A stretch of DNA of 64,000 nucleotides from Vicia villosa (taxonomy: Eukaryota > Streptophyta > Magnoliopsida > Fabales > Fabaceae). Positions 1 to 9,800 of the stretch are shown here, in pieces. Where the stretch lies: contig NC_081180.1 in assembly GCF_029867415.1 (NCBI RefSeq), positions 21,352,808 through 21,416,807 of the forward strand, read 5' to 3'. The notes beneath the pieces were generated by a model. The model searched no databases and had not been told where the DNA came from. It saw only the letters and a program-made list of their open reading frames with translations. Within the stretch, counting starts at the first letter, position 1. Each line of letters starts with the position of its first letter. The position numbers and the translations under genes were made by a program.

Positions 1-836
1 ATTCCTAGTGGGTGAAGATTTGTGGTGTTTTTGGTGAATAAAATCCGAGGGTTTTGTCCTCCAATATAGGTGTTTCTTGGGGGTTTTTATCAAGAGGTTT
101 CATCGAGGATCTATCTGAGTGTGAAGATTGAAGAACAAGGGTTCAAGGCAATTCAAGACACTGCAGAAAAGGGATCAAGTGAAGCTCTTGGATCACCTTG
201 ATCTGGCTCAAGATTAAGGGGGAAGAAGATTCAAAGGATCGACAAATTCGGTTTATTGTTTATCGCTTTGTTTTCTTCTTTGTATAAACTGCTTTCAACA
301 TTAATGGTAGATTTCTCAATTTCAATTTGGAATTGGGGGCAAACGTAGTCGTAGCGAGGACGATCGACGAACTGCCTGAACAAATATCGTGTTCTTGTCG
401 CTTTTATCTTTTTATTTACGTTCTGTTCATATTTGGTCATAATTGCAAAATTGATTAACGATTCAAGTGTTAAAATTGTGAATTAAGGTTCTGCATAAAC
501 ATCACAATTCACCACATGTTGAATCATCATCAATTTGAACATTATCACCAAGTGTTTGTCTTTTTGCTTATTCCATTATTACTGCATTGCAAACCAAAGT
601 TTGTCAATTTAGAAGTTAATTGATTTTCAGTTGTGAAACGTATTGATTCGATAACATATCACTTCATCGTTAATCTCAATTATCTTGTGGTTTTGTCACA
701 TATACAACCCTTGCAATAACGGTCCGGAATAGACGCAAGTCGATTCAGAACCGCTTTCGCTTTAGTTCGAAATAATTCCGAAAAACTCTGTGAGATCTAT
801 TCACCCCCCTCTAGATCCTCAGGCCAGCGTCTAACA
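1..836 (+). mobile_element. 3' portion of the 5' LTR of a Maximus/Sirevirus-type copia element
   Basis: This stretch is repeated nearly identically at 5287-6123, with only scattered substitutions and one extra C in the C-run near the end. It is therefore the visible part of the 5' LTR; the full LTR measures 1493 bp in the downstream copy, so about 650 bp lie before the window. It ends ...GCGTCTAACA, followed two bases later by a tRNA-Met type primer-binding site. The 'TTCACCCCCCTCTAGATC' stretch near the 3' end is characteristic of legume Sirevirus LTRs as I know them. Confidence 0.88.
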
Positions 837-838
837 AG

Positions 839-851
839 TGGCATCAAGAGC
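839..851 (+). promoter_or_regulatory. Primer-binding site of the Maximus element (initiator tRNA-Met type)
   Basis: The sequence TGGCATCAAGAGC starts two bases after the LTR end. It resembles TGGTATCAGAGC, the complement of the initiator-Met tRNA 3' end used by plant copia elements, with a C for T change and one inserted A. The changes may weaken priming. An apparent open frame starting with GTG at 838 runs over this site and is not coding. Confidence 0.8.
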
Positions 852-891
852 TCTGGTTTATTTCGTGCTACGTGAAACACTTATTGGAAAG

Positions 892-2613
892 ATGGCTCAC
901 AATAGAGCTCCAGTTTTCAACGGTGAAAACTATGGCTATTGGAAGGATTGTATGTGTGTCCACATCAATGCAATTGATAGGAACATCTGGACAGCTATTG
1001 TCAATGGTCCCTTTCAGATCACCATGACAAATGCAGCTGGTGCAGTTGTTCCAAAACCAGAAAATACTTGGGATGCTGAAGATGAAAAGAGATATGCATA
1101 CGATTGGAAAGCGAGAAACATTCTAATCTCAGCTCTAGGAGTTGATGAATACTATCGCGTTTCCCATTGTAGATCCGCTAAAGCTATGTGGGACACATTG
1201 CAAGTTGCCCACGAGGGAACAGATGATGTCAAACTAGCTAGGATCAATACGTTAACTCAAGAGTTCGAACTGTTCCACATGGAAGATGGTGAATCCATCG
1301 AAAACATGCAGAAGAGATTCGTTCACCTGAAAAATCGGTTAAATTGTCTTGATAGACCCGTTTCCAATGCAGTTGCTACTAACAAAATCTTAAGATGCTT
1401 GAACAGGGAATGGCAACCCAAGGTTACAGCAATAAAGGAAGCAAATGATCTAAACACCCTAGACATTACCACTCTCTTTGGTAAACTAGAGGAACATGAA
1501 CAACACCTTAAATGCCTTGACATGCATGAGAAAAGGGCAAAGAAAGAAAAGAACATGGAGAAAGAGGTAGAGAAGAAGTCAATAGCTCTAAAGGCTTCAA
1601 GCTCCAAGACCTCAAGACAAGAGCTAGAGGATAGTGATACAAGTGATGACGAAGACTCCGATGATGAGGAAATGAGACTGTTTGTGCGAAGATACAACAA
1701 ATATCTAAAGAAAAATGGAGCAAAACATTCTGACAAAGGCTTGATCAACTATAGAAAGCAATCAAACAAGTTCAAACAAGATGACAACAACAAATGAAAA
1801 ATCAAAGGCCCTTGCTTTAATTGTGGGAAAGCCGGTCACTACAAACCGGATTGTCCATACCTTAAGAAGGAAAAAGAGAAGAACCAAAGCAAAGGTCATA
1901 ACAAATCTAAGAGAGCCTACATAGCATGGGAAAGTGATTCATCTAGTGAAAGCTCATCAAGCAATGAAGAAAAATCAGCAAACCTATGTTTTATGGCTCA
2001 TCAACACAAGAAAAAGAAAGTTGTAAGTCATCTTAAACCTGAACTCGTAGATAAGGTATCTCATTCTCAACTAAAACTTGCTTTTGAAGAATTACATAGA
2101 GATGCAATTAAAGCTTTCAAACTTTTGGCCTCAAATAAGAAAATCTTTTCATATCTTGAATCAAAAGTTGAGAAAACCGAAAAGGATATGGAAGCTTTAA
2201 AACAATCTATGCTAGACATTCAAAAGGATAAAGTTGAAATAGATCCTACATCATGGTTTGGTTGTGAGACATGTCACATTTGGCAAAAAGAAGTAAGAGA
2301 TCTAAAAGCCAAGTTAGACAAGGCTCTACAACCAAAAGTGACTTTTGCGGTTGATCCAAATAAGTTCAAAAGATCGTATACTCCTTTATATAGTAAATAC
2401 ACTTTTGTACCAAAAGTATCAACTAGCAAAACAGCATATTCTCATCATATTACCTGTCATTATTGTTGCAAAAAGGGTCATACCATTGAAAAAAGCAAAT
2501 TTAGGAGGATTTTAGTTCCTAAAGGAGTATTTCAATGGTTGCCTAAGTGCAACAATTTATGTACTCACCACCTAGGACCCAATGAAGATTGGGGACCTTC
2601 CACTCTAAATTAA
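892..2613 (+). pseudogene. gag: Maximus/Sirevirus gag polyprotein with one in-frame stop and no pol
   Basis: This encodes the nucleocapsid polyprotein of a copia retrotransposon. I start at ATG 892, 'MAHNRAPVFNG', because the upstream frame covers the primer-binding site. It shows the DUF4219/UBN2-type gag core ('YGYWKDCM', 'AMWDTLQ', 'EFELFHMEDGESIENMQKRF', 'REWQPKVTAI'), then a charged linker. A TGA at 1795-1797 interrupts the frame just before a CCHC knuckle (CFNCGKAGHYKPDC, 1813-1854). The same frame continues through acidic and coiled-coil sequence to a second knuckle near 2455-2500, whose last Cys is replaced by Ser. The frame ends at 2613 without protease, integrase or RT. Together with the missing pol this marks a non-autonomous element whose gag is now broken. 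Confidence 0.85.
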
Positions 2614-3300
2614 TTTTGCAGGAAAAATGTCTTGACATCGTCGAAAGGTGATGATCCCTTGATAGCTGATGCTCAAGACACATAAAGGAAGACATATCAC
2701 TCTTGGTATATCATCTATGAAGACAACAATCGAAGAACTATACTTGGCAAAGGAAATGTAGGTGACCTGGCCACCACTAATGTATAAGATACATCACAAA
2801 TACAAGTTAACCCGAAAAACACAAAGGACGCATTACTTGATGAGCAATTGGCAAATTGCATTGCAAGGAAATTTAAACCTATTCTAAGCAGAATAATGTT
2901 TGGGACCCTGCCCCACATCCGGGAGAACATCAAGTAATCGATACTAGATGAGTTTTTCGCAAAATCAAGCAACCAAGACATGAAACATTCTATCAAGACA
3001 AATTCATCATCAAATCTAGGATTGTGGCACACTGACAAGAAGATCCCACATAATGATGACAAAACACCTACACATTGAGAAAGCGGTAACATGTTTATTG
3101 TTCACTTCCAAAAATTTTATTGATACTATAATATGCTATCAATTAACATGTTTATAGTGACTTCATGTATGTTTATCCATATATCTCAATTACATATATG
3201 TGTCTATCATCTCCATTCATAACATATCATGTTTTGGGCATACAAGCAAGTAACTAAGCATAAATGCATCATATAGTAACATCCCTAAGGCATATCAAAC
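2614..3300 (+). other. Internal non-coding remnant of the Maximus element
   Basis: There is no convincing coding frame between the end of gag and the palindrome array. In an autonomous Sirevirus about 3.5-4 kb of pol would follow gag here, so the stretch is the scar of a large internal deletion. I could not recognise protease, integrase or RT motifs in any frame. Confidence 0.6.
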
Positions 3301-3316
3301 ATTTGAAGCAACTTAG

Positions 3317-3517
3317 ATCGACCTACCTTGCATCTGAGTCGACCTACAGAAGAAAACTTTCAGCAGAAACCAAAAATGCTCAGTTACGTCGACCTACCCA
3401 TATTTTAGGTCGACCTAAATTGATCCTTTTTCTCACTGCTTCTGTCAGGTCGACCCAGCCTTCATTTAGGTCGACCCACTGCTGTAAAAATTCCCAAAAT
3501 TGGGTTTGTTGGTCGAC
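3317..3517. repeat. Internal array of GGTCGACC palindromes in pairs 21 bp apart
   Basis: Seven near-copies of the palindrome AGGTCGACCTA lie here, with GTCGAC cores starting at 3317 (GATCGAC variant), 3338, 3388, 3409, 3449, 3470 and 3512. The first six form three pairs, each spaced exactly 21 bp; successive pairs start 71 and 61 bp apart. The same design occurs in the LTR at 4758-5061. The array lies about 140 bp upstream of the start codon of the 3' ORF, after a pyrimidine-rich leader. Confidence 0.85.
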
Positions 3518-3654
3518 CCGACCCATCCCCATACATAACCAATCTTTCCTCTTTCCATTCCCACTCATTCTCATATCACTTGTACGGCCAACCCTAATTC
3601 CTCAAGCACAAAATCTGTCACAAATCATCTCTCTCACTCTACTACTCAACAACC

Positions 3655-4205
3655 ATGCCTCCAAAATCAAGAAAGGGAAAGGAAATTGCCTCTGGTTCAT
3701 CATCTCAACCGGTAAGTGCTCTTGTTCATCCTGATTGTAGGGAAAATTTTGAGATGTTGCACAAGATACGGATGCAAATTGGAGATATGTTCCTCCACAA
3801 CAAGAGGATATCCCTTGGGGATACACAGCTCCGCCTCCGCCGGATCAAACCAACATCATTTCCATGTTAGAGAATATGCAACTCCTACAACAACAACACT
3901 TCGACACACAACAGCTCCAATTCCAACAAATGCAACAGCTCCAACAAGATCGCTATGACGAACAACAACGACAATATCAATCGTTGTACAGCTTGGTTCA
4001 AGACCACAAAAGCGATTTTGAGACTTTTGCCTCCAACACAACTCTAAGACAGAATCAGTTTGAGGAAACGGCATTGCATCGTCATGCCAACATAAGCCAA
4101 AGCTTCAACACTCTCAATCTATCTGTGCTTGATTTGTTGGAACAAGTTGAAGAGGATCGTCCTCATACATTTCAAAGAGGAAGAGGAAGAAGGGGCAGGC
4201 GTTAG
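3655..4205 (+). pseudogene. Env-position 3' ORF remnant of the Maximus element
   Basis: An ORF starts at 3655 ('MPPKSRKGKEIASGSSSQP') in a favourable AACAACCATG context, with a C/T-rich leader upstream. Its frame closes after 71 codons. An overlapping frame from 3864 continues as a Gln-rich, coiled-coil-like segment (about 3864-4130) ending in a basic tail of RGRGRRGRR type. Position (after gag-pol, before the polypurine tract), N-terminal motif and coiled coil fit the 3' ORF of legume Sireviruses, often annotated as 'env-like' or 'putative plant transposon protein'. I see no signal peptide or transmembrane segment, so envelope function is not supported. A frameshift and probably a large internal deletion have shortened it. 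Confidence 0.55.
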
Positions 4206-4472
4206 GATGCATTCTCCATCATATCATCATATTATTGCATTTCATTTCATTATCCTTATGTTATGTTCTTACATATTGTCGTACTGTGCTTTTTTTTGTT
4301 AATCTCTTGGATTATCATGTATGTTGAAGTGTAGCATTAAAACATGTTTGGTTCTCATGGTTTCACTATCTACATTTTATTTATTACTATGAATGCTGGT
4401 ATTTTTATCTATGTTTCTCTCGTTATTCTTCTGTTTTTCTTGTATCTCTTTTGATGTTGTCAAAGGGGGAGA

Positions 4473-4571
4473 TAGATGCTGAGTGTACGGGGGAGCTCAG
4501 CTGAGTGAATAGATGCTGAGTGTACGGGGGAGCTCAGCTGAGTGAATAGATGCTGAGTGTACGGGGGAGCT
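4473..4571 (+). repeat. 37-bp tandem repeat with polypurine-tract-like cores
   Basis: The unit beginning TAGATGCTGAGTGTACGGGG starts at 4473, 4510 and 4547 (period 37 bp, about 2.7 copies, almost identical). Every unit carries GGGGGAG, as does the true polypurine tract about 50 bp downstream. It lies in the 3' UTR just before the 3' LTR. Confidence 0.9.
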
Positions 4572-4614
4572 TTTACCACTTATTGCCAAAGCTTCTACTA
4601 CCGGTTTGCCATCA

Positions 4615-4628
4615 TCAAAAAGGGGGAG
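4615..4628 (+). promoter_or_regulatory. Polypurine tract of the Maximus element
   Basis: CAAAAAGGGGGAG lies immediately before the 3' LTR start, where plus-strand DNA synthesis is primed. This is the usual sequence in Sireviruses. The 37-bp repeats upstream carry partial copies of it. Confidence 0.85.
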
Positions 4629-4630
4629 TA

Positions 4631-6123
4631 TGTGAATACAAGATCACACTCACAAAGATGTTTTTGATTCATGGCAAACTCAACAAGCATACAAGCAACA
4701 AGGTACAAGCAGAAGAACTCAAAGAAGAGCAAGCATTGCTCACTCATAACAGAGCAGGTCGACCTACTATGCATACAGGTCGACTCAACACAAGCAAAAT
4801 AAGAGGAACTCAGAAAAACAGCAGTCAGGTCGACCTACTCCCAACACAGGTCGACCTAAAATGAAGAAATTTACACATCATTCTGCTAGGTCGACCTACA
4901 CAACAACTAGGTCGACCTAATCTGAGGAAAGGTCCCCAAAACGCATCTGAAGTGGATTCTGGTCGACCTACTTCGTTAACAGGTCGACCTAACTGGGAAC
5001 AAAAGACATTCAAAGGATATGCAGCTATGTTAGGTCGACCTAAGCACCACAAGAGGTCGACCTATATGATCAAAAATGCCAAAATTTCTGGTTTTCTCTG
5101 CTCCAACTGATAAGCTCTCATATATATTGTCCAAGGTTCAATTATTGCATAGAACACCAACGACTGAAAGATACACAAAGTCTTCTCATCTTCGTTCTTC
5201 GTCATCTCCAACACAATTACACATAATCATTCTTGCGTTGAGGGTTAGTGATCGAGTTCGATAACGTCCATGGAACGGAATTGAAGATTCCTAGTGGGTG
5301 AAGATTTGTGGGGTTTTTGGTGAATAAAATCCGAGGGTTTTGTCCTCCAAGATAGGTGTTTCTTGGGGGTTTTTATCAAGAGGTTTCATCGAGGATCCAT
5401 CTGAGTGTGAAGATTGAAGAACAAGGGTTCAAGGCAATTCAAGACACTGCAGAAAAGGGATCAAGTGAAGCTCTTGGATCACCTTGATCTGGCTCAAGAT
5501 TAAGGGGGAAGAAGATTCAAAGGATCGACAAATTCGGTTTATTGTTTATCGCTTTGTTTTCTTCTTTGTATAAACTGCTTTCAACATTAATGGAAGATTT
5601 CCCAATTTCAATTTGGAATTGGGGGCAGACGTAGTCGTAGCGAGGACGATCGATGAACTGCCTGAACAAATATCATGTTCTTGTCGCTTTTATCTTTTCA
5701 TTTACGTTCTGTTCATATTTGGTCATAATTGCAAAATTGATTAACGATTCAAGTGTTAAAATTGTGAATTAAGGTTCTGCATAAACATCACAATTCACCA
5801 CATCTTGAATCATCATCAATTTGAACATTATCACCAAGTGTTTGTCTTTTTGCTTATTCCATTATTACTGCATTGCAAACCAAAGTTTGTCAATTTAGAA
5901 GTTAATTGATTTTCAGCTGTGAAACGTATTGATTCGATAACATATCACTTCATCGTTAATCTCAATTATCTTGTGGTTTTGTCACATATACAACCCTTGC
6001 AATAACGGTCCGGAATAGACGCAAGTCGATTCAGAACCGCTTTCGCTTTAGTTCGAAATAATTCCGAAAAACTCTGTGAGATCTATTCACCCCCCCTCTA
6101 GATCCTCAGGCCAGCGTCTAACA
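4631..6123 (+). mobile_element. 3' LTR of the Maximus/Sirevirus element (1493 bp)
   Basis: The LTR begins TGTGAATACAAG right after the polypurine tract and ends ...GTCTAACA at 6123. Positions 5287-6123 match window bases 1-836. U3 contains the palindrome-pair array (4758-5061) and a TATA-like TATATAT at 5121-5127, about 65 bp after the last palindrome. The right flank is decayed copia sequence on the other strand, so this element inserted into that copia; the left flank and TSD lie outside the window. Confidence 0.9.
4758..5061. repeat. U3 array of five GGTCGACC palindrome pairs, 21-bp spacing
   Basis: GTCGAC cores start at 4758/4779, 4829/4850, 4890/4911, 4962/4983 and 5034/5056. Within pairs the spacing is 21, 21, 21, 21 and 22 bp; between pairs it is 71, 61, 72 and 72 bp. 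Most copies extend to AGGTCGACCTA. The sequence between palindromes is unrelated from one pair to the next, so the palindromes appear selectively kept. Position upstream of the TATA-like box suggests paired binding sites on one face of the helix. Confidence 0.9.
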
Positions 6124-6963
6124 AGAACATATCAACATAAAATTCAAGCTTGTTGATTATGTACTCAAACTATGGATGGTGGACAGGCTTTGTCAAAATA
6201 TTGACGAGTTGATCGCTTATGGATTGATCGCCTATGGATACAAGGGTTACGCACATTCTCCAGAGGCATTTGTTGTGAGTAGGGGAGTTGACGCATAGAG
6301 TGGAGTTGTGACTGGTTTGACATCTTCCATGCCAACTTTGATGAGTATATCATTGATATATTTTCTTTAGGACAAAAGCAAGTTGCCATAATGATGTGTG
6401 ATGACTTCAACACCCAAGAAATATGAAAGTGTACCTAGATTCTTGAGAGAGAAGCGAGAAGTAAGGCGTTGAACAAGTTGGGTGCCAATTGTGTCGGTGA
6501 TTCCAGTGACGATAATGTCATCTGGCGCATCTACAACAGAGGTGACAAAACCAATTTGGAGTAGAAAGGAGTGGAGTTCAATGCACCACACTCTCGGTGC
6601 TTGTCGAAGACCATATAGGGCCTTGTTGAGCCGAAATACGTGGTTGGGATGAGATGGATCGGTGAAGCCTGGTGGTTGGCATACGCACGACTGCTCAGAA
6701 AGTGAACATTGCAAGAAAGCATTGTTGATGTCGAGTTGACGCAAGCGCCAACCCTTGGAGACAACCAACGTGAGAATGCCTCTAATGGTATCTGGTTTGA
6801 CGACGAGGTTGAACGTCTCATGAAAATCCCACCCGGGTCGTTGATGGAAGGCCTTTACTACAAGCCTTGCCTTTAGATGATCAAATGAACCATCTGGAAG
6901 ATATTTTGTTCGAAATACCCATTTTGCTACCAACCAAGTTTTGTGTGGGGTGGGGTGGAACTA
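6124..6963 (-). pseudogene. Ty1-copia reverse transcriptase, C-terminal part, decayed
   Basis: Minus-strand frame with copia RT signatures: 'GSKWVFR', 'LDINNAFL' (family LDVKNAFL), 'PPGFTDPSHPNHVFRLNKALYGLRQAP', 'DDIIVTG' and 'YFLGVEV'. The tyrosine-valine part of the YVDD active site is gone ('APDDIIVTG'), apparently with a small deletion. A stop at 6364-6366, probably CAA to TAA, ends the frame, which then continues as connection sequence ('RKYINDIL'). Only a rump of RNase H ('SDQLVNILTKP') remains before the Maximus LTR at 6123. The rest of this copia lies left of the Maximus element, outside the window. Confidence 0.8.
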
Positions 6964-6968
6964 GAGTC

Positions 6969-7715
6969 TGTTGGGGGGAGTTCGAGGGGGACAACGAAGG
7001 AACATTTTATACCTGGGACACACTTTGTGAGAGACACACCACTTGTCCACCTAAAACCTTAAGGTGATAGGTGTGTGGGTTCTCTAACTTATAAAGTGTT
7101 CATTCTTTCTTTTTTCTAACCAATGTGGGACTTCTTCCTCACACTCATATTCAAGTGTGAGTCTTACACAATGCTCTCCCTCATGTGGAAGCTCTCTCTT
7201 CCACATACACTTTTACCACCGTTGACACTCAACGGAGCACCTTCTACCCATCACTTGCGGAAAGTGTTTTGATACAAGTGAGCCGGTCCCTATCTCGAAA
7301 CCAAAGGCTTTGATACCATATTAGAGTTTGACCTAACTCATCCTTACAAAACCGGTTGGTAAGGTGAGGAGTGTCACTCTATATATTTCAATGCTCTATC
7401 TCCAACCAATGCAGGACTTTATGATCTTTCTAATACACCCCCTCACGCTCAACACTCTTTTTGGGCTTGGTGCGTGGATATTAGCGGTGGGTGGCCCATT
7501 GTTCGATCGATAGACTCTGATACCATTTATTGGGGGGAGTTCGAGGGGGTCAACGAGGGAACATTTTACACTTGGGACACACTTTGTGTGAGACACACCA
7601 CTTGTCCACCTAAAACCTTAAGGTAATAGGTGTGTGGGTTCTCTCACTTATAAAATGTTCATTCTTTCCTTTTCTGACCAATGTGAGACTTCTTCCTCAC
7701 ACTTGATTCTCAATA
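6969..7715 (-). mobile_element. Composite TRIM retrotransposon inserted in the copia RT (TSD GAGTC)
   Basis: A 747-bp unit is flanked by GAGTC at 6964-6968 and 7716-7720. On the minus strand it reads: LTR 7528-7715, starting TATTGAG and ending CCCCCCAATA; a primer-binding site TGGTATCAGAGT at 7514-7525; a short non-coding interior; a polypurine stretch GAGGGAGAGCAT; and a second LTR 6969-7170 ending CCCCCCAACA. No ORF is present, as expected for terminal-repeat retrotransposons in miniature. The interior contains a second, different TRIM LTR with its own PBS (7306-7435), so the unit is a fusion of two families. The insertion splits the copia RT exactly between the 'NNT' and 'LVPP' motifs. Confidence 0.85.
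7306..7435 (-). mobile_element. Embedded second-family TRIM LTR with its own primer-binding site
   Basis: On the minus strand a ~114-bp segment runs from TGTATTAG (7435) to CTCTAATA (7322) and is followed directly by TGGTATCAAAGCC (7306-7318), again a tRNA-Met type PBS. A purine-rich GTGAGGGGGTG stands just before it. It contains the 'CCTTACCAACCGGTTTTGTAAGG' region familiar from small legume LTRs, an inverted repeat. It is therefore a complete LTR with the expected neighbours, different from the outer LTRs of the host TRIM. Confidence 0.7.
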
Positions 7716-7720
7716 GAGTC

Positions 7721-7880
7721 TAAGTATTGTTAGCGCAGAGGGCATCATATTCCTTTTGAATTGCTTCCCGCCATGCTCGATCCTTAAGAGCTTGCGTGAT
7801 AGTTTGCGCTTCAATGGGTGGATGGGGAGTGGCAGAGAGGTTCATCTTGTGGAGTGGTTTGATGATGTTATTTTGGATTG
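7721..7880 (-). pseudogene. Ty1-copia reverse transcriptase, N-terminal part
   Basis: The minus strand reads 'ITQALKDRAWREAIQKEYDA' then 'LCANNT', the canonical start of copia RT (family A..D..W..AM..E..AL..N.TW). It stops at a TAG that probably replaced the Trp codon of the conserved NNTW motif, and the TRIM lies immediately beyond. It continues the RT piece at 6124-6963. Confidence 0.75.
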
Positions 7881-8342
7881 AGTGACAATGCCATGATCCA
7901 GGATGATTGGAGTTGGTGGTGGTGTGGATTTTGGTTCTTAGAATGATGATTGAAAGGTAGAGGTAGTGGCGGCTAAGGGACTAGACATAGGGGATGGTGG
8001 AAATATGGGTCGATTTGTTTGAGATGGAGAGTTATGTGGAGTTTATTGGGCCTGGAGTTAGGGTAGGTGGATAACTAGGACATGATGAGGCTGATTGGGA
8101 AGGAGAGGGAGGTGGCATGGGAGGTGTTAGGATGGGTAGTGATATGGTGGTCCAATTTGTATAGTGGACTGAATTTTGTGGGGTTTTTGGTTGTTTCCAA
8201 AACAGGATTTATGTTTCAACAAATTTTATGTTCCTTGAGGTGTACATTCGTCGGGTTTTCTGGTCCATACAATAGTAGGCATGTTGAGTGGTGGAGTAAC
8301 CTACAAAAACACAAACAACCAAAATTTTTTAACTTAGCATAA
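7881..8342 (-). other. Copia linker between integrase and RT
   Basis: This joins the integrase and RT fragments of the same minus-strand copia. In intact elements the interval codes for a variable Pro/Ser-rich linker. Here I find no long open frame and nothing else recognisable. Confidence 0.5.
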
Positions 8343-9107
8343 TCAGATAATCTGCATCTTGTTGAAAAATAAGAGAAAAAGGTGATCGGTTTTGAAGGGT
8401 TGGGGTGGGAAGACGGTTGATGAGATATACCACGGTGAGAAGGGCATGAGGCCAAAACTCAAGTGGCATACCAAAGTTGTTAGTAGGGCCAGACCAGTTT
8501 CGACTATGTGACGGTGTTTACGTTCGGATATATTGTTGTGTTCGGGAGTATGAGGTGGTGAAGTAAATGGACTTATTTCGTTTTGACTTAGGAAATTTTG
8601 GAGAGCAATAAACTCGCTGCCATAATCAAAATAAAAGATTTTGATTTTTGTTTTAAAGTAATTCTTGACAAGTGATCGAAATTTAATAAAAGTGTTTTGG
8701 ACATCAAATTTGCGTTTGAGGGGATAAATCCAAGAATACAGTGTAAAGTGATAAACAAAAACTACATAACATTTGAACCCATCATACGAAAATATTGGAG
8801 AGGTCCATACATCAGAGAAAATAACTTCTAGAAAATAATTTGAACAAAGACTGGAATTGTAAAATGGGAGCTTATGACTCTTATTTAATTGACAAGAGGT
8901 GCAATCAGATTGCTCAAAAGTTATGGAGCTCATCTGAAGTTGTTGTTGAATTATTTTAAATGTAGCAGTAGATGGATGACCTAAGGCGTGGTGCCATAGT
9001 GGGCTGGAGTTGCCGGACGAAGACAAAATTGTAGGAAAGGAGGGCCACACGTACAAGTCGTCTCTGCAAGGTCCATTAAGAAGAATCCTGCATGTTTTGA
9101 GACACAT
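8343..9107 (-). pseudogene. Ty1-copia pre-integrase and integrase core
   Basis: A 254-codon minus-strand frame with the GAG-pre-integrase zinc module 'LWHHALGHPS' ... 'CTSCQLNKSHKLPF' (HHCC), then an rve integrase core. Candidate catalytic residues are Asp in 'FSDVWTSP', Asp in 'FYFDYGSEF' and Glu in the 'SERKHRHIVETG' helix, so the D,D-35-E triad looks present. The frame ends within the C-terminal integrase region. It is probably part of the same element as the RT pieces downstream. It encodes DNA-strand transfer of the cDNA, but no intact polyprotein remains. Confidence 0.82.
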
Positions 9108-9792
9108 AACATGAAGATAATGGGGTAAAAAAACAATAGCATAATTATTTTAATTTTAAAGTTGAGAAATAGAAATAATGTTTTTGGTCATTTGTGGAAT
9201 ACAAAGAGTATCTGGTAAATTAAACAGTTAATTATATCTCAAAAGTTTTATCGAAATAAATCAATGGCTAGAGATATATATTTAGATTCATACCTAGTAA
9301 AAATAGATCTAGTTTTAAAGTTGTAAGTAGATAGTTTTCATAATAACCATTACATAGTGTGGAAAGAACAACAAATATGACCCGCCAATCAGCCGGAGGC
9401 ATTTCGAGTGAACTAAATACAACAACTTGCAAACAACATTAGATGCATTAGCTTCCTGTGCTATTTTCATGACTTCCTCTTCCATTAGATTTTTACCAAC
9501 TGTTGGGTTTTGTCAAGTTGCTGGAACATTCTTTCTATCCCCTTTTCCTAATTTTGTGTTACTAATTTTCAATCTCAAATATGTTTTGAAGTTATATCCC
9601 TGGTGGACAACATTCAATATTCCATATCACAATTTAATTAAACAAAAATAACAAGTGCATGCCACCTGGATAAAACCATTGACTTTGACTAACGGTTTGG
9701 ACGGAAAGGACAAACGTGTACCTTTTTGAACAATTAAAGGATCATTTTGGAACTTTTTAAAATTGAGGGACCAAAATGGAACCAAACGTATA
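9108..9792. other. No gene recognised; decayed repeat flank
   Basis: The stretch next to the integrase should hold copia gag and protease, but I see only stop-rich AT sequence. From about 9690 it resembles a dispersed legume repeat of the 'gggaccaaaatgg' type. That repeat resumes after the hAT element at 10708-10730, so the hAT inserted into it. Confidence 0.4.
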
Positions 9793-9800
9793 CTTATGGG

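Noticed and set aside
231..440. Minus-strand open frame of 69 codons inside the LTR
   Set aside because: It lies wholly inside the LTR, recurs with changes in the other LTR copy, has no domain and no conserved start.
838..891. GTG-started N-terminal extension of the Maximus gag
   Set aside because: It overlaps the primer-binding site; the first ATG at 892 matches the family start.
1323..1748. 141-codon minus-strand frame
   Set aside because: Exact antisense of the gag charged region; its Ser/Phe-rich composition is the shadow of Lys/Glu codons.
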